Positions 17,965-27,734 of a stretch of 64,000 bases of DNA are shown in pieces. A program made the position numbers and the translations under genes. The DNA lies in the NCBI RefSeq assembly GCF_012726235.1, contig NZ_JAASAH010000002.1:620001-684000 (forward strand). The letters run 5' to 3'. The first letter of the stretch is position 1; every line of letters starts with the position of its first letter. The DNA is from Streptomyces sp. HNM0574. GTDB taxonomy: Bacteria > Actinomycetota > Actinomycetes > Streptomycetales > Streptomycetaceae. Below the pieces are notes generated by a model. It searched no databases. It saw only the letters and a list, made by a program, of their open reading frames with translations, and was not told the origin of the DNA.

Positions 17965-18147
17965 TCAGTCGACCTCCTCGACCGTGACGAGGTGACGCAC
18001 GGTGTGCACCATGCCGCGCACCTCGGGACGGTCCTCGCGAACGGCCACGTCGTTCACACGCTTGAGACCCAGGGTCCGCAGCGTGTCGCGGTGGTTCTGC
18101 TTCGTCCCGATAACGGAACGAGCCTGCGTGATCTTGATGCGAGCCAT
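17965..18147 (-). CDS. rpmD: 50S ribosomal protein L30
   Basis: A 60-residue L30: [33 protein letters not shown] and [18 protein letters not shown]. The ATG at 18147 overlaps the rpsE stop by one base (TAATG). A longer frame to 18336 lies inside rpsE and is discarded. Confidence 0.97.
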   Translation of the reverse strand: MARIKITQARSVIGTKQNHRDTLRTLGLKRVNDVAVREDRPEVRGMVHTVRHLVTVEEVD

Positions 18148-18749
18148 TACGCACTCACCCCGGCACGGGCCCGCAGCAGAGCGGCGGGCGCCACGTCCTC
18201 GAGCGGCAGACCACGACGGGCGGCGATCTCCTCGGGACGCTGAAGTCCCTGCAGGGCCGCACGCGTGGCGTGCACGATGTTGATCGGGTTCGCCGAGCCG
18301 AGCGACTTGCTCAGCACGTCGTGAATGCCGGCGCACTCCAGCACGGCACGCACCGGACCACCGGCGATAACACCGGTACCCGGGGAAGCCGGCTTGAGCA
18401 GCACCACACCCGCGGCCTCCTCACCCTGGATCGGGTGGGGAATGGTGCCCTGGATGCGGGGGACCTTGAAGAAGTGCTTCTTGGCCTCCTCAACGCCCTT
18501 GGCGATGGCGGCCGGCACCTCCTTGGCCTTGCCGTATCCGACACCCACGGTGCCGTCACCGTCGCCCACCACGACCAGCGCGGTGAAGCTGAAGCGACGA
18601 CCACCCTTCACAACCTTGGCGACACGGTTGATCGCGACAACGCGCTCAACGTATGCGGTCTTCTCGGCGGCGGCGCCGCCGTCCCGGCCCTTACGGTCCC
18701 GCCGCTCGCCGCCACCGGCGCCGCCACCGCGGCGCTGGGGTCCAGCCAT
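18147..18749 (-). CDS. rpsE: 30S ribosomal protein S5
   Basis: A 200-residue S5. A Gly/Arg-rich extension of about 25 residues precedes the core. [19 protein letters not shown] is the loop where spectinomycin-resistance changes occur, and it looks wild type. [16 protein letters not shown] and [15 protein letters not shown] follow. It sits at the 30S mRNA-entry side and affects decoding accuracy. It overlaps rpmD by one base. Confidence 0.97.
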   Translation of the reverse strand: MAGPQRRGGGAGGGERRDRKGRDGGAAAEKTAYVERVVAINRVAKVVKGGRRFSFTALVVVGDGDGTVGVGYGKAKEVPAAIAKGVEEAKKHFFKVPRIQGTIPHPIQGEEAAGVVLLKPASPGTGVIAGGPVRAVLECAGIHDVLSKSLGSANPINIVHATRAALQGLQRPEEIAARRGLPLEDVAPAALLRARAGVSA

Positions 18750-18792
18750 TGGAATTACCTCTCTCGTTTACGTCCGCTAGCTCGGGACGGGC

Positions 18793-19176
18793 TCAGAACT
18801 TGAGCCCGGCCTCACGGGCGGCGTCAGCCAGAGCGGCAATCCGCCCTGCGTACTTGTTTCCACCGCGGTCGAACACGACGGTCTCGACGCCCGCAGCCTT
18901 CGCACGCTCGGCCACCAGCTCGCCGACCTTCTGCGCTGCGGCGCCCTTGCCACCCTCGGCACCGCGGACGGAGGCGTCCAGGTGCGACGCGGACGCGAGC
19001 GTGTGGCCCGCGACGTCGTCGATGACCTGCGCCGTGATCCCACGGTTCGAGCGCGTCACGACAAGGCGGGGACGCTCCGGCGTACCCGAGACCTTCTTCC
19101 GGATGCGGATGTGACGGCGCTTGGTGGCGGCACGCTTGTATGCGTCGCCCTTGGCGATCTTCACGCCGTATGACAT
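18793..19176 (-). CDS. rplR: 50S ribosomal protein L18
   Basis: A 127-residue 5S rRNA-binding protein: [28 protein letters not shown], then [34 protein letters not shown]. Normal length and position, between rplF (3 bp away) and rpsE. Confidence 0.97.
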   Translation of the reverse strand: MSYGVKIAKGDAYKRAATKRRHIRIRKKVSGTPERPRLVVTRSNRGITAQVIDDVAGHTLASASHLDASVRGAEGGKGAAAQKVGELVAERAKAAGVETVVFDRGGNKYAGRIAALADAAREAGLKF

Positions 19177-19179
19177 GGC

Positions 19180-19719
19180 TTACTTACCAGCCTTTCCGAC
19201 CTTGCGGCGGATGGTCTCGCCCGCGTACTTGACGCCCTTCGCCTTGTACGGGTCAGGCTTCCGCAGCTTGCGGATGTTCGCGGCGACCTCGCCGACCTTC
19301 TGCTTGTCGATGCCCTCGACCGTGAACTTGGTCGGCGACTCGACCTTGAACGAGATGCCTTCCGGCGCCTCGATCAGGATCGGGTGGCTGTAGCCCAGGG
19401 AGAACTCCAGGTTGGAGCCCTTGGCCTGGACGCGGTAACCCACGCCGTTGATCTCGAGGTCCTTGGTGAATCCCGTGGTCACGCCAGTGATCATGTTCGC
19501 CACCAGCGTGCGGGACAGACCGTGCAGGGCCTTGTTCCGTGTCTCGTCGTTGGGACGGGTGACGACAACTGCGCCCTCCTCGTCCTTGGCGACCTCGATG
19601 GGCGATGCAACGGTGTGCGCGAGGTTGCCCTTGGGGCCCTTCACGGCGACCGTCTGGCCATCGATGGTGACGTCCACACCGGCGGGAACCTGGATGGGGA
19701 GCTTGCCGATACGCGACAT
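19180..19719 (-). CDS. rplF: 50S ribosomal protein L6
   Basis: A 179-residue L6 with two repeated folds: [21 protein letters not shown] and the C-terminal [22 protein letters not shown]. It lies near the factor-binding site of the 50S subunit. Follows rpsH by 23 bp. Confidence 0.97.
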   Translation of the reverse strand: MSRIGKLPIQVPAGVDVTIDGQTVAVKGPKGNLAHTVASPIEVAKDEEGAVVVTRPNDETRNKALHGLSRTLVANMITGVTTGFTKDLEINGVGYRVQAKGSNLEFSLGYSHPILIEAPEGISFKVESPTKFTVEGIDKQKVGEVAANIRKLRKPDPYKAKGVKYAGETIRRKVGKAGK

Positions 19720-19742
19720 TGCTTTGCCTCCGTTCCCTTCCG

Positions 19743-20141
19743 TTACCAGACGTAGGCGAGGACTTCCCCGCCCACACCCTTCTTGCTGGCCTGCTTGTCG
19801 GTGAGGAGCCCGTACGACGTGGAGATGATCGCCACGCCCAGGCCGCCCAGCACCTTCGGCAGGTTGGTGGACTTCGCGTAGACCCGAAGGCCCGGCTTGG
19901 AAATCCGCTTGATGCCGGCGATCGAGCGCTCGCGGTTCGGGCCGAACTTCAGCTCGAGGACGAGGTTCTTGCCAACCTTCGCGTCCTCGGTCTTCCAGCC
20001 GGTGATGTAACCCTCCTGCTGGAGGATCTCCGCGATGTGCGACTTGATCTTGCTGTGCGGCATCGACACGGAGTCGTGGTATGCCGAGTTCGCGTTTCGC
20101 AGACGCGTCAGCATGTCTGCGATCGGATCGGTCATGGTCAT
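19743..20141 (-). CDS. rpsH: 30S ribosomal protein S8
   Basis: A 132-residue S8: [60 protein letters not shown] and the invariant [13 protein letters not shown]. The ATG at 20141 gives the MTMTDP start known in Streptomyces; a second ATG lies two codons on. In E. coli S8 represses the spc operon. The 276-bp gap upstream of it (20142-20417) has no gene. Confidence 0.97.
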   Translation of the reverse strand: MTMTDPIADMLTRLRNANSAYHDSVSMPHSKIKSHIAEILQQEGYITGWKTEDAKVGKNLVLELKFGPNRERSIAGIKRISKPGLRVYAKSTNLPKVLGGLGVAIISTSYGLLTDKQASKKGVGGEVLAYVW

Positions 20142-20334
20142 GTGATGGCCTTCGGCCTCTCTCGCCGGGGTTTCCTGTCTGCTCCGTCCCTCTCCCCGGT
20201 CTGTGCCGGGACGGGTGCGATGCGGGGACCTACGGCGTAGTAAGCGACTTTGAGCGGGCTTGACCCGCGTGCGGTCACGGGGCGGCGGCGCCCAACCCCA
20301 CAAGGCTAAGCCATGTGGTGCGGGCTCCGCTCGC

Positions 20335-20350
20335 CTCGGTACTTACCGAG
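20335..20350. promoter_or_regulatory. 16-nt palindrome in the rpsN-rpsH gap
   Basis: CTCGGTA-CT-TACCGAG, perfect 7-bp arms, in the 276-bp gap. CTACGGCGTAG at 20230-20240 is a second short inverted repeat. The gap is far longer than others in the spc block and could hold an internal promoter; TAGCCT and TTACTA are weak -10 candidates. Confidence 0.3.
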
Positions 20351-20417
20351 AGTCCTGGCTGGTCCAACTCCCGCCCGGACAGCGCCACTCGGGACGCGGT
20401 CCGGGCGAAGAGCGGGA

Positions 20418-20603
20418 TTACCAGGAGCTCTTGGTGACGCCCGGCAGCTCGCCACGGTGCGCCATCTGACGGAGGCACACGCGGCACAGGCCGAACTTGC
20501 GGTAGACGGAGTGGGGACGACCGCAGCGCTGGCAGCGCGTGTAAGCACGCACCGCGAACTTCGGCTTGCGGCTGGCCTTGGAGATCAGAGCCTTCTTCGC
20601 CAT
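20418..20603 (-). CDS. rpsN: 30S ribosomal protein S14, zinc-binding type
   Basis: A 61-residue S14: [36 protein letters not shown] and the C-terminal [15 protein letters not shown]. Two CXXC pairs form the zinc ribbon, so this is the short zinc form, in its usual place between rplE and rpsH. Two bases separate it from the rplE stop. The frame extending upstream belongs to rplE. Confidence 0.97.
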   Translation of the reverse strand: MAKKALISKASRKPKFAVRAYTRCQRCGRPHSVYRKFGLCRVCLRQMAHRGELPGVTKSSW

Positions 20604-20605
20604 GA

Positions 20606-21166
20606 TCAGTTCTCCTTGAACGGGAAGCCGAGGTGACGGAGAAGGGCGCGACCCTCGTCGTCGGTGGTCGCCGTGGTGACCACGGTGATGTCCATGCCCC
20701 GGACCCGGTCGATCTTGTCCTGGTCGATCTCGTGGAACATGACCTGCTCCGTGAGACCGAAGGTGTAGTTGCCCCGGCCGTCGAACTGCTTCGGCGACAG
20801 ACCGCGGAAGTCGCGGATGCGCGGCAGCGCGAGCGTCACCAGGCGGTCCAGGAACTCCCACATACGGTCGCCACGCAGGGTCACGTGGGCACCGATCGGC
20901 TGGCCCTCACGCAGCTTGAACTGCGCGATGGACTTGCGGGCCTTGGTCACGGCCGGCTTCTGGCCGGTGATCGTGGTGAGGTCCTTGATGGCCCCCTCGA
21001 TCAACTTGGAGTCGCGGGCGGCGTCGCCCACACCCATGTTGACCACGACCTTGGTCAGACCCGGGATCTGCATGACGTTCTCGTACGAGAACTCGTCCTG
21101 CATCTTGCCCTGGATCTCGGAGCGGTAGCGCTGCTTGAGGCGCGGTGCGTCAGTGGTGGCAGTCAT
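20606..21166 (-). CDS. rplE: 50S ribosomal protein L5
   Basis: A 186-residue L5 of the central protuberance, binding 5S r[51 protein letters not shown] and [22 protein letters not shown] are diagnostic. The ATG overlaps the rplX stop by one base (TGATG). Confidence 0.97.
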   Translation of the reverse strand: MTATTDAPRLKQRYRSEIQGKMQDEFSYENVMQIPGLTKVVVNMGVGDAARDSKLIEGAIKDLTTITGQKPAVTKARKSIAQFKLREGQPIGAHVTLRGDRMWEFLDRLVTLALPRIRDFRGLSPKQFDGRGNYTFGLTEQVMFHEIDQDKIDRVRGMDITVVTTATTDDEGRALLRHLGFPFKEN

Positions 21167-21489
21167 CAGATGTCCTCACCGGTCCGCTTGGCAACGCGGA
21201 TCTTGTTGCCCTCGTCATCGAAGCGGTACCCGACGCGGGTGACGACCTTCTTGCCGTCCTTCTCCACGACGAGCTGAACGTTGCTCACGTGGATCGGGGC
21301 CTCGGTCGTCACGATGCCGCCGGTCTGCGAACCGCGAGCGGTCTGGCCGGCCTTCGTGTGCTTCTTGACCCGGTTGACACCCTCGACGAGGACGCGGTTG
21401 TCGCGGGGGTAGGCCACGATGACCTTGCCCTGCTTGCCACGGTCCTTGCCGGTGATGACCTGGACCAGGTCACCCTTCTTGATCTTCAT
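21166..21489 (-). CDS. rplX: 50S ribosomal protein L24
   Basis: A 107-residue L24 with an N-terminal KOW motif: [23 protein letters not shown], then [16 protein letters not shown] and HVSNVQLV. It is an assembly initiator of the 50S subunit. Three bases follow the rplN stop; it overlaps rplE by one base. Confidence 0.97.
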   Translation of the reverse strand: MKIKKGDLVQVITGKDRGKQGKVIVAYPRDNRVLVEGVNRVKKHTKAGQTARGSQTGGIVTTEAPIHVSNVQLVVEKDGKKVVTRVGYRFDDEGNKIRVAKRTGEDI

Positions 21490-21492
21490 CGG

Positions 21493-21861
21493 TTACAGCA
21501 CCTCCGGCGCGAGGGAGATGATCTTCATGAACTTCTTCTCGCGCAGCTCACGGCCCACGGGGCCGAAGATACGGGTGCCGCGGGGGTCGCCATCGTTCTT
21601 GAGGATGACGGCCGCGTTCTCGTCGAAGCGAATGTACGAACCGTCGGGCCGACGGCGCTCCTTGACGGTGCGCACGATGACGGCCTTGACGATGTCGCCC
21701 TTCTTCACGTTGCCACCGGGGATCGCATCCTTGACGGTGGCCACGATGACGTCACCGACGCCCGCGTAGCGCCGGCCCGAACCGCCGAGCACACGGATGG
21801 TGAGAATCTCCTTCGCACCCGTGTTGTCGGCGACGCGAAGCCGAGACTCCTGCTGGATCAC
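21493..21861 (-). CDS. rplN: 50S ribosomal protein L14
   Basis: A 122-residue L14: [40 protein letters not shown]-like VIVRTVKE and [27 protein letters not shown] start with AGGAG 8 nt upstream. It is first gene of the classical spc block and lies just after a very strong hairpin (21891-21929). Confidence 0.97.
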   Translation of the reverse strand: MIQQESRLRVADNTGAKEILTIRVLGGSGRRYAGVGDVIVATVKDAIPGGNVKKGDIVKAVIVRTVKERRRPDGSYIRFDENAAVILKNDGDPRGTRIFGPVGRELREKKFMKIISLAPEVL

Positions 21862-21890
21862 GTCTATCTCCTGATCGTCTGCCGGTTCCC

Positions 21891-21929
21891 GGCGGGGAGT
21901 TGGCCACGGAGCGTGGTCAACTCCCCGCC
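21891..21929 (-). terminator. Strong hairpin at the S10/spc boundary
   Basis: GGCGGGGAGTTG and its perfect complement (12 bp), one mismatch, then 5 more pairs and a 3-nt loop. It lies between rpsQ, the last gene of the S10 block, and rplN, the first of the spc block. There is no U run after it, and only about 30 bp remain before rplN, which leaves no room for a full promoter there. It may be an attenuator, a processing site or an mRNA stabiliser. Confidence 0.7.
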
Positions 21930-21976
21930 GAGCCTGGCGGAACTCATCCTGAAGGAAGCCCTCCAGGAGCTATTGG

Positions 21977-22264
21977 TTACTTAGCCTTCTCGAGGATCTC
22001 GACGATGCGCCAGCGCTTGGTCGCGGACAGCGGCCGGGTCTCCATGAGGAGGACGCGGTCGCCGACGCCCGCAGCGTTCTGCTCGTCGTGCGCCTTGAGC
22101 TTCTCGGTACGGCGAATGACCTTGCCGTACAGCGCGTGCTTCACGCGGTCCTCGACAGCGACGACGGCAGTCTTGTCCATCTTGTCGCTGACGACGAGGC
22201 CCTCGCGGGTCTTGCGGAAGCCGCGCTCCTGCTTTGCAGTCTCAGTCACATTCGTCTCGCTCAT
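21977..22264 (-). CDS. rpsQ: 30S ribosomal protein S17
   Basis: A 95-residue S17, an early 16S rRNA-binding protein: [42 protein letters not shown] and [21 protein letters not shown] short N-terminal extension ([15 protein letters not shown]) precedes the core. The ATG overlaps the rpmC stop by one base. Confidence 0.97.
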   Translation of the reverse strand: MSETNVTETAKQERGFRKTREGLVVSDKMDKTAVVAVEDRVKHALYGKVIRRTEKLKAHDEQNAAGVGDRVLLMETRPLSATKRWRIVEILEKAK

Positions 22265-22488
22265 CAGGCGCTCTCCACCGTCTCGATGCCCAGCTCACGC
22301 TCACGCATCAGGGTGTAGATCCGGGCGATGTCCTTACGGACGGCCTTCAGCCGGCCGTGGTTCTCGAGCTGTCCCGTCGCCGCCTGGAAGCGGAGGTTGA
22401 ACAGCTCCTCCTTGGACTCGCGAAGCTTGGCGACAAGCTCCTCGTTGCCCAGCTCGCGCAGCTCGGACGCCTTGGTTCCGGCCGCCAT
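22264..22488 (-). CDS. rpmC: 50S ribosomal protein L29
   Basis: A 74-residue helical L29: [41 protein letters not shown] and [14 protein letters not shown]. It lies at the exit tunnel, where it helps form the docking site for trigger factor and SRP. The ATG at 22488 shares one base with the rplP stop; a GTG three bases earlier is also in frame but less likely. Confidence 0.96.
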   Translation of the reverse strand: MAAGTKASELRELGNEELVAKLRESKEELFNLRFQAATGQLENHGRLKAVRKDIARIYTLMRERELGIETVESA

Positions 22489-22907
22489 CACGCGTCACCT
22501 GCCTCGCGCCGCACAATGCGGCACTTCATCGGAAGCTTGTGGGCGGCGCGGGTGAGCGCCTCCTTGGCAATCTTCTCGTTCGGGTAGGACAGTTCGAACA
22601 TCACGCGCCCGGGCTTGACGTTCGCGATCCACCACTCCGGAGAACCCTTACCGGAACCCATGCGGGTCTCGGCGGGCTTCTTCGTCAGCGGACGGTCCGG
22701 GTAGATGTTGATCCAGACCTTGCCGCCGCGCTTGATGTGACGGGTCATGGAGATACGAGCTGCCTCGATCTGCCGGTTCGTCACGTACGCGCCGGTGACG
22801 GCCTGGATGCCGTACTCACCGAAAGCAACTTCGGTGCCACCCTTGGCCATGCCCTTGCGCTTGGGGTGGTGCTGCTTACGGTGCTTGACCCTGCGAGGGA
22901 TCAGCAT
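22488..22907 (-). CDS. rplP: 50S ribosomal protein L16
   Basis: A 139-residue L16: [39 protein letters not shown] region and [23 protein letters not shown]. It binds near the A-site tRNA elbow; changes in this protein give avilamycin/evernimicin resistance, and nothing unusual is evident. It follows rpsC by 5 bp. Confidence 0.97.
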   Translation of the reverse strand: MLIPRRVKHRKQHHPKRKGMAKGGTEVAFGEYGIQAVTGAYVTNRQIEAARISMTRHIKRGGKVWINIYPDRPLTKKPAETRMGSGKGSPEWWIANVKPGRVMFELSYPNEKIAKEALTRAAHKLPMKCRIVRREAGDA

Positions 22908-22912
22908 TGTGG

Positions 22913-23740
22913 TCAGGCCTCCGTTCCGGTGCTCTCAGCAGCCGGAGCGGCGGCGGCCTCGGCCTTGGGGGCCTCAGCGGCAGCGCTCTGGTTCGACTGC
23001 TGCGGCTTACGACCGCGGCCGCCACGCTCGCCACCACGACGGGGGCGGTCGTTGCCACCGCGCGAGGGGCGGTTGCCCGCACGCGCCGCGGCGTTCTCGG
23101 CGCGGACCTCAGAGATGTTCTTGACGTCGCCCTTGTAGATCCAGACCTTCACGCCGATGCGGCCGAAGGTGGTCTTGGCCTCGAAGAAGCCGTAGTCGAC
23201 GTTCGCGCGAAGGGTGTGCAGCGGCACACGGCCCTCGCGGTAGAACTCCGAGCGGGACATCTCGGCGCCGCCGAGACGGCCACCACACTGGATCTTGATG
23301 CCCTTGGCGCCGGCCTTCATCGTCGTCTGCATGCTCTTGCGCATGGCGCGACGGAAGGAGACGCGGGAGGACAGCTGCTCGGCAACGGCCTGGGCCACCA
23401 GCTGCGCATCCGTCTCGGGGTTCTTGACCTCGAGGATGTTGAACTGGATCTGCTTGCCGGTCAGCTTCTCCAGGTTGCCCCGGAGACGGTCGGCCTCCGC
23501 GCCGCGGCGGCCGATGACGATGCCCGGCCGGGCGGTGTGGACGTCGACGCGGACGCGGTCACGCGTGCGCTCGATCTCGACCTTGGAGATGCCGGCCCGC
23601 TCCATGCCCTGCGTGAGCATCTTGCGGATCGCGACGTCTTCCTTGACGTAGTCCTTGTACAGCTTGTCGGCATACCAGCGCGACTTGAAGTCGGTGGTGA
23701 CGCCGAGCCGGAACCCGTGCGGGTTTACCTTCTGGCCCAT
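22913..23740 (-). CDS. rpsC: 30S ribosomal protein S3
   Basis: A 275-residue S3. [22 protein letters not shown] opens it; the KH domain has [36 protein letters not shown] lies in the C-terminal domain. The last 60 residues are a low-complexity Arg/Gly- then Ala/Glu-rich tail ([17 protein letters not shown]), longer than in E. coli. Start overlaps the rplV stop by one base (TAATG). Confidence 0.97.
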   Translation of the reverse strand: MGQKVNPHGFRLGVTTDFKSRWYADKLYKDYVKEDVAIRKMLTQGMERAGISKVEIERTRDRVRVDVHTARPGIVIGRRGAEADRLRGNLEKLTGKQIQFNILEVKNPETDAQLVAQAVAEQLSSRVSFRRAMRKSMQTTMKAGAKGIKIQCGGRLGGAEMSRSEFYREGRVPLHTLRANVDYGFFEAKTTFGRIGVKVWIYKGDVKNISEVRAENAAARAGNRPSRGGNDRPRRGGERGGRGRKPQQSNQSAAAEAPKAEAAAAPAAESTGTEA

Positions 23741-24087
23741 TACCGGGTTCCTTCCTTGCTGCTCACGACCACGGTGATGTGGCTCGTCCGCTTGCGGATC
23801 CGGTAGGCACGGCCCTGGGCGCGCGGCCGGAACCGCTTCAGGGTCGGGCCCTCGTCGACGTACGCCTCGGAGATGTAGAGGCTGTCGACGTCCGTGTGGT
23901 CGTAGTTGTGCGCGGCGTTGGCGATGGCGCTGTCGAGCACCTTGCCCACGGGCTCGCTCGCGGACTGCGGAGCGAAACGCAGGGCCGCCTGCGCCTCCGT
24001 GGCGGCCATGCCACGGACAAGGTCCACCACCCGGCGGGCCTTCATGGGCGTGACGCGCACATAGCGCGCCTGGGCCCTGGCTTCCAT
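23740..24087 (-). CDS. rplV: 50S ribosomal protein L22
   Basis: A 115-residue L22 of the exit tunnel: [41 protein letters not shown], and the tunnel loop [22 protein letters not shown], where macrolide-resistance changes occur; it looks unaltered. The start at 24087 has GAAGGGA about 7 nt upstream. ATGs at 24111 and 24120-side codons allow a slightly longer N-terminus with weaker ribosome binding sites. Confidence 0.93.
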   Translation of the reverse strand: MEARAQARYVRVTPMKARRVVDLVRGMAATEAQAALRFAPQSASEPVGKVLDSAIANAAHNYDHTDVDSLYISEAYVDEGPTLKRFRPRAQGRAYRIRKRTSHITVVVSSKEGTR

Positions 24088-24130
24088 GGTTGTCCCTTCG
24101 GTGTCAGTCATAGTCTTCACACCCCCGCCA

Positions 24131-24412
24131 TCAGCGACGACGCGACTTGCGGTCGTCCTTGACGTGGCCGCGGAAGGTGCGGGACGGCGCGAACTCGCCG
24201 AGCTTGTGGCCGACCATCGACTCGGTGACGAACACCGGGACGTGCTTGCGGCCGTCGTGCACCGCGATCGTGTGGCCCAGCATGGCCGGGACGATCATCG
24301 AGCGGCGAGACCAGGTCTTGATGACGTTCTTGGAACCCGCGTCGTTCTGGACGTCCACCTTCTTGATGAGGTGGTCGTCGACGAAGGGTCCCTTCTTGAG
24401 ACTGCGCGGCAT
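24131..24412 (-). CDS. rpsS: 30S ribosomal protein S19
   Basis: A 93-residue S19: [49 protein letters not shown] and [18 protein letters not shown]. Located in the 30S head with S13. It follows rplB by 14 bp. Confidence 0.97.
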   Translation of the reverse strand: MPRSLKKGPFVDDHLIKKVDVQNDAGSKNVIKTWSRRSMIVPAMLGHTIAVHDGRKHVPVFVTESMVGHKLGEFAPSRTFRGHVKDDRKSRRR

Positions 24413-24426
24413 CTAAAACCCGCCTC

Positions 24427-25263
24427 CTAGCGCTTCTTGTTCGTCTTGCGGCGGCGGACGATGTACTTGTTGCTGGCCTTCTTCGGCGAGCGCGTACGGC
24501 CCTCCTTCTGACCCCACGGCGACACCGGGTGGCGGCCACCGGAGGTACGACCCTCACCACCACCGTGCGGGTGGTCGATCGGGTTCATGACCACACCACG
24601 GACGGTCGGGCGGACGCCCTTCCAGCGCATACGGCCGGCCTTGCCCCAGTTGATGTTCGACTGCTCGGCGTTGCCGACCTCGCCGACAGTGGCGCGGCAG
24701 CGGACGTCGACCAGGCGGATCTCACCGGACGGCATGCGGAGGTGGGCCATGCGGCCCTCCTTCGCGAGCAGCTGCACCGAAGCACCGGCGGAGCGGGCGA
24801 ACTTGGCGCCGCCGCCCGGCTGGAGCTCGATGGCGTGGATCGTCGTACCGACCGGGATGTTGCGGAGGGCCAGGTTGTTACCCGGCTTGATGTCCGCGTT
24901 CGGCCCGTTCTCGACGACGTGGCCCTGCTTCAGGCCGGCGGGGGCCAGGATGTAGCGCTTCTCGCCGTCCCGGTAGTGGAGCAGCGCGATGCGCGCAGTG
25001 CGGTTCGGGTCGTACTCGATGTGCGCGACCTTGGCCGGCACGCCGTCCTTGTCGTGACGACGGAAGTCGATCACGCGGTAGGCGCGCTTGTGGCCACCAC
25101 CCTGGTGACGGGCGGTCACACGACCGGCGTTGTTACGGCCGCCCTTGCTGTGCAGCGGGCGGACCAGCGACTTCTCCGGCGTGGACCGCGTGACCTCGAC
25201 GAAGTCGGCGACGCTGGCGCCACGACGGCCAGGAGTCGTCGGCTTGTACTTGCGGATACCCAT
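24427..25263 (-). CDS. rplB: 50S ribosomal protein L2
   Basis: A 278-residue L2, required for subunit association and peptidyl transfer. [18 protein letters not shown] starts it; [48 protein letters not shown] and the invariant [23 protein letters not shown] loop near residue 220-240 are present. C-terminus is very basic. Confidence 0.98.
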   Translation of the reverse strand: MGIRKYKPTTPGRRGASVADFVEVTRSTPEKSLVRPLHSKGGRNNAGRVTARHQGGGHKRAYRVIDFRRHDKDGVPAKVAHIEYDPNRTARIALLHYRDGEKRYILAPAGLKQGHVVENGPNADIKPGNNLALRNIPVGTTIHAIELQPGGGAKFARSAGASVQLLAKEGRMAHLRMPSGEIRLVDVRCRATVGEVGNAEQSNINWGKAGRMRWKGVRPTVRGVVMNPIDHPHGGGEGRTSGGRHPVSPWGQKEGRTRSPKKASNKYIVRRRKTNKKR

Positions 25264-25302
25264 TTCTCAGTCCTCGTCCGATATCGGACGACTCGGACTC
25301 CG

Positions 25303-25632
25303 TTAGGAGACCGGGCCGCCGAAGATGTCGATACGGTCGCCCTCAGCGAGGGTCACGATGGCGCGCTTCGTGTCGGCACGCTTCCCGTAACCGGTGCGGG
25401 TGCGCTTGCGCTTGCCCTGCCGGTTGATCGTGTTGACCCCGGTGACCTTGACCGAGAAGACCGTCTCGACGGCCTGCTTGATCTGGGTCTTGTTGGCACG
25501 CGGGTCGACGATGAACGTGTACTTGTTCTCGTCCAGCAGCGCGTAGCTCTTCTCCGAGACCACCGGCTTGATCAAGATGTCACGGGGGTCCGTGAACGTC
25601 TTGCTGGTGACCGTGGCGGTTGCCTCGCTCAT
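25303..25632 (-). CDS. rplW: 50S ribosomal protein L23
   Basis: A 109-residue L23 at the tunnel exit, docking trigger factor and [32 protein letters not shown], then [26 protein letters not shown]. The ATG overlaps the rplD stop by one base. Confidence 0.97.
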   Translation of the reverse strand: MSEATATVTSKTFTDPRDILIKPVVSEKSYALLDENKYTFIVDPRANKTQIKQAVETVFSVKVTGVNTINRQGKRKRTRTGYGKRADTKRAIVTLAEGDRIDIFGGPVS

Positions 25633-26285
25633 CAGGCTTCGCTCCCTTCGAGCTCAGCCCCGGCCTGCCGGCCAGCGACGAAGGCCTCGAGGGCGGCCTT
25701 CGTGAAGACCACGTCGTCGGAGACGAGCACGTCGTACGTGTTCAGCTGCCCCGGCTCCAGGATGTGGACCTGCGGCAGGTTACGGGCCGACAGCCAGGCG
25801 TTCTCGTCAGCGCGCTCGGCGACCAGGAGCACGTTCTTGCGCTCGCTGATCTTGCCGAAGAGGGTCTTGGCTGCCTTGGTGGAGACGGCCTCCTCGACCA
25901 CGCCGGAGACGACGTGGACGCGGCCGTGACGGGCCCGGTCGGAGAGGGCACCGCGCAGGGCGGCGGCCTTCATCTTCTTCGGGGTCCGCTGGGAGTAGTC
26001 ACGCGGCACGGGGCCGTGGACGACGCCACCACCGGCGAACTGCGGCGCACGGGTCGAACCCTGACGGGCGCGGCCGGTGCCCTTCTGGCGGTACGGCTTC
26101 TTGCCACCGCCGCGGACCTCGCCGCGCGTCTTGGTCTTGTGCGTGCCCTGACGGGCAGCGGCCAGCTGGGCGACAACGACCTGGTGGATCAGCGGAACGC
26201 TGACCTGCGCGTCGAAGAGCTCCGAGGGGAGCTCGACGGTCCCGGTCTTGTCGCCGGCCGGCGAAAGGATGTCAATGGTGCTCAT
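25632..26285 (-). CDS. rplD: 50S ribosomal protein L4
   Basis: A 217-residue L4. The tunnel loop [20 protein letters not shown] is intact; [20 protein letters not shown] and [17 protein letters not shown] lie in the globular part. In E. coli L4 represses the S10 operon; the leader structure it uses is not recognisable here. It lies 8 bp after rplC. Confidence 0.97.
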   Translation of the reverse strand: MSTIDILSPAGDKTGTVELPSELFDAQVSVPLIHQVVVAQLAAARQGTHKTKTRGEVRGGGKKPYRQKGTGRARQGSTRAPQFAGGGVVHGPVPRDYSQRTPKKMKAAALRGALSDRARHGRVHVVSGVVEEAVSTKAAKTLFGKISERKNVLLVAERADENAWLSARNLPQVHILEPGQLNTYDVLVSDDVVFTKAALEAFVAGRQAGAELEGSEA

Positions 26286-26293
26286 CGGTTACC

Positions 26294-26938
26294 TCAGGCC
26301 CCCTTGGCCGCGGTACGGACCAGGACGAGGCCGCCGTTCGGACCGGGGACTGCGCCCTTGATGAGCAGCAGGCCCTTCTCCGCGTCAACGGCATGGACGG
26401 TCAGGTTCTGTGTGGTGACCCGCTCATTGCCCATACGGCCGGCCATGCGCGTGCCCTTGAACACACGGCCCGGAGTGGCGCAGCCACCGATGGCGCCCGG
26501 CTTGCGGTGGATGCGGTGCGCACCGTGCGAAGCCTTGCCGCCGCGGAAGTTGTGGCGCTTCATGCCACCCGCGAAGCCCTTGCCCTTGGACTTGCCGGTC
26601 ACGTCGACCTTGATGCCGGCCTCGAAGGTCTCGGCGGTGATCTCCTGGCCGAGCGTGTACTCACCGGCGTCGGTGGTACGCAGCTCCACGAGGTGACGGC
26701 GCGGGGTGACGTCGGCCTTGGCGAAGTGACCCTTGAGGGGCTTGTTCACCTTGCGCGGGTCGATCTCGCCGAAGGCGATCTGGACGGCGGCGTAGCCGTC
26801 CCTGTCAGCGGTGCGGACCTGGGTCACGACGTTCGGACCGGCCTTGACGACGGTCACGGGCACGACGCGGTTCTCGTCGTCCCAGACCTGAGTCATGCCG
26901 AGCTTCTCGCCCAGGACGCCCTTGATCTGCTTAGCCAT
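26294..26938 (-). CDS. rplC: 50S ribosomal protein L3
   Basis: A 214-residue L3: [63 protein letters not shown] and [15 protein letters not shown]. The central extension reaches the peptidyl-transferase centre. It lies 14 bp after rpsJ. Confidence 0.98.
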   Translation of the reverse strand: MAKQIKGVLGEKLGMTQVWDDENRVVPVTVVKAGPNVVTQVRTADRDGYAAVQIAFGEIDPRKVNKPLKGHFAKADVTPRRHLVELRTTDAGEYTLGQEITAETFEAGIKVDVTGKSKGKGFAGGMKRHNFRGGKASHGAHRIHRKPGAIGGCATPGRVFKGTRMAGRMGNERVTTQNLTVHAVDAEKGLLLIKGAVPGPNGGLVLVRTAAKGA

Positions 26939-26952
26939 CTTCTTCCCGCCCC

Positions 26953-27261
26953 TCAGAGCTTGATCTCGATGTCGACGCCGGCCGGGAGGTCCAGGCGCAT
27001 CAGCGAGTCAACGGTCTTGGGCGTCGGGTCGAGGATGTCGATCAGACGCTTGTGCGTACGCATCTCGAAGTGCTCGCGCGCATCCTTGTACTTGTGCGGC
27101 GACTTGATGACGCAGTACACGTTCTTTTCTGTGGGCAGCGGCACCGGGCCCGCGACCGACGCACCAGTGCGGGTCACCGTCTCGACGATCTTCTTCGCCG
27201 AGTTGTCGATGACCTCGTGGTCGTAGGCCTTGAGCCGGATGCGGATCTTCTGTCCCGCCAT
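26953..27261 (-). CDS. rpsJ: 30S ribosomal protein S10
   Basis: A 102-residue S10: [67 protein letters not shown]. It also pairs with NusB in antitermination and contacts NusG. It is first gene of the S10 block. The start at 27261 is set by homology; the Shine-Dalgarno is weak (GAAG 9 nt upstream), and a longer frame to 27474 is rejected. Confidence 0.98.
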   Translation of the reverse strand: MAGQKIRIRLKAYDHEVIDNSAKKIVETVTRTGASVAGPVPLPTEKNVYCVIKSPHKYKDAREHFEMRTHKRLIDILDPTPKTVDSLMRLDLPAGVDIEIKL

Positions 27262-27331
27262 GGCTACTTCGTAGTCCTGTCTCTCGTAACGCTCTGGAAC
27301 CCGGGCTCGTCCGCTCCACCCACGACTCGAA

Positions 27332-27356
27332 CCGACCCACGCGGTCGGGCGTGTCG
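27332..27356 (-). promoter_or_regulatory. Shared r-protein leader element (rpsJ copy)
   Basis: On the minus strand it reads CGACACGCCCGACC-GCG-TGGGTCGG. It matches 32213-32237 upstream of rpsL at 23 of 25 positions. CCGACC and GGTCGG can form a short stem with a purine-CGTG loop. It ends 70 nt before the rpsJ start. Confidence 0.7.
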
Positions 27357-27471
27357 TCATCCTCCCGAGATTCTCCAAAGGGAGTTTCCACAGAGGGATT
27401 TGGGGGGAGAGAGCCCACCGGGTGCCTGGCTGGAAGCCCCTCCCGCACTTCCCGGAAGATTCCCGTACTTC

Positions 27472-27489
27472 CACCCCTGATCAGGGGTG
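27472..27489. promoter_or_regulatory. Perfect 18-bp palindrome in rpsJ leader
   Basis: CACCCCTGA-TCAGGGGTG, perfect. It lies about 210 bp upstream of the rpsJ start. It could be an operator for a dimeric regulator or form an RNA hairpin. Confidence 0.45.
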
Positions 27490-27667
27490 ACGAATACCTG
27501 GGACTCGCTTCCAGTCCTCCCGGCGGGAGGCGCGCGGCATCGGCACTCAACCGAGCAACCTGGACAGTGTGCCACAGGCCAGCACGGCAAGGCCAATCGG
27601 GTGCAGTTGTCAATAGCGGCTCGGCGCGAGGCTGGTTGAGCCCTCGCCCCAACTCGCCGCCAGGCAA

Positions 27668-27707
27668 GGGAAACCCCACTCACCACGAGTGGCGAGTGGG
27701 GTTTCCC
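27668..27707 (-). terminator. Terminator of the str operon (after tuf)
   Basis: A perfect 14-bp inverted repeat GGGAAACCCCACTC with its complement, 12-nt loop, starting 27 bp past the tuf stop. The A/T stretch in each arm is unusual for this genome. Confidence 0.9.
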
Positions 27708-27734
27708 GAAAGGTCAAGTGACCCTGATCAACAA

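Larger units (their letters stand above)
27262..27667 (-). promoter_or_regulatory. rpsJ leader and promoter region (no gene)
   Basis: About 400 bp without a supported gene between tuf's terminator and rpsJ. It holds a 25-nt element shared with rpsL (27332-27356), an 18-bp palindrome (27472-27489) and TTGACA at 27613-27608 on the minus strand. No convincing -10 follows TTGACA at 16-18 bp, so the start site is unresolved; CACACT about 37 bp further on is another candidate. Confidence 0.5.

Noticed and set aside
27608..27613. TTGACA as a complete rpsJ promoter
   Set aside because: No acceptable -10 at 16-18 bp; kept only as a possible -35 within the region entry.
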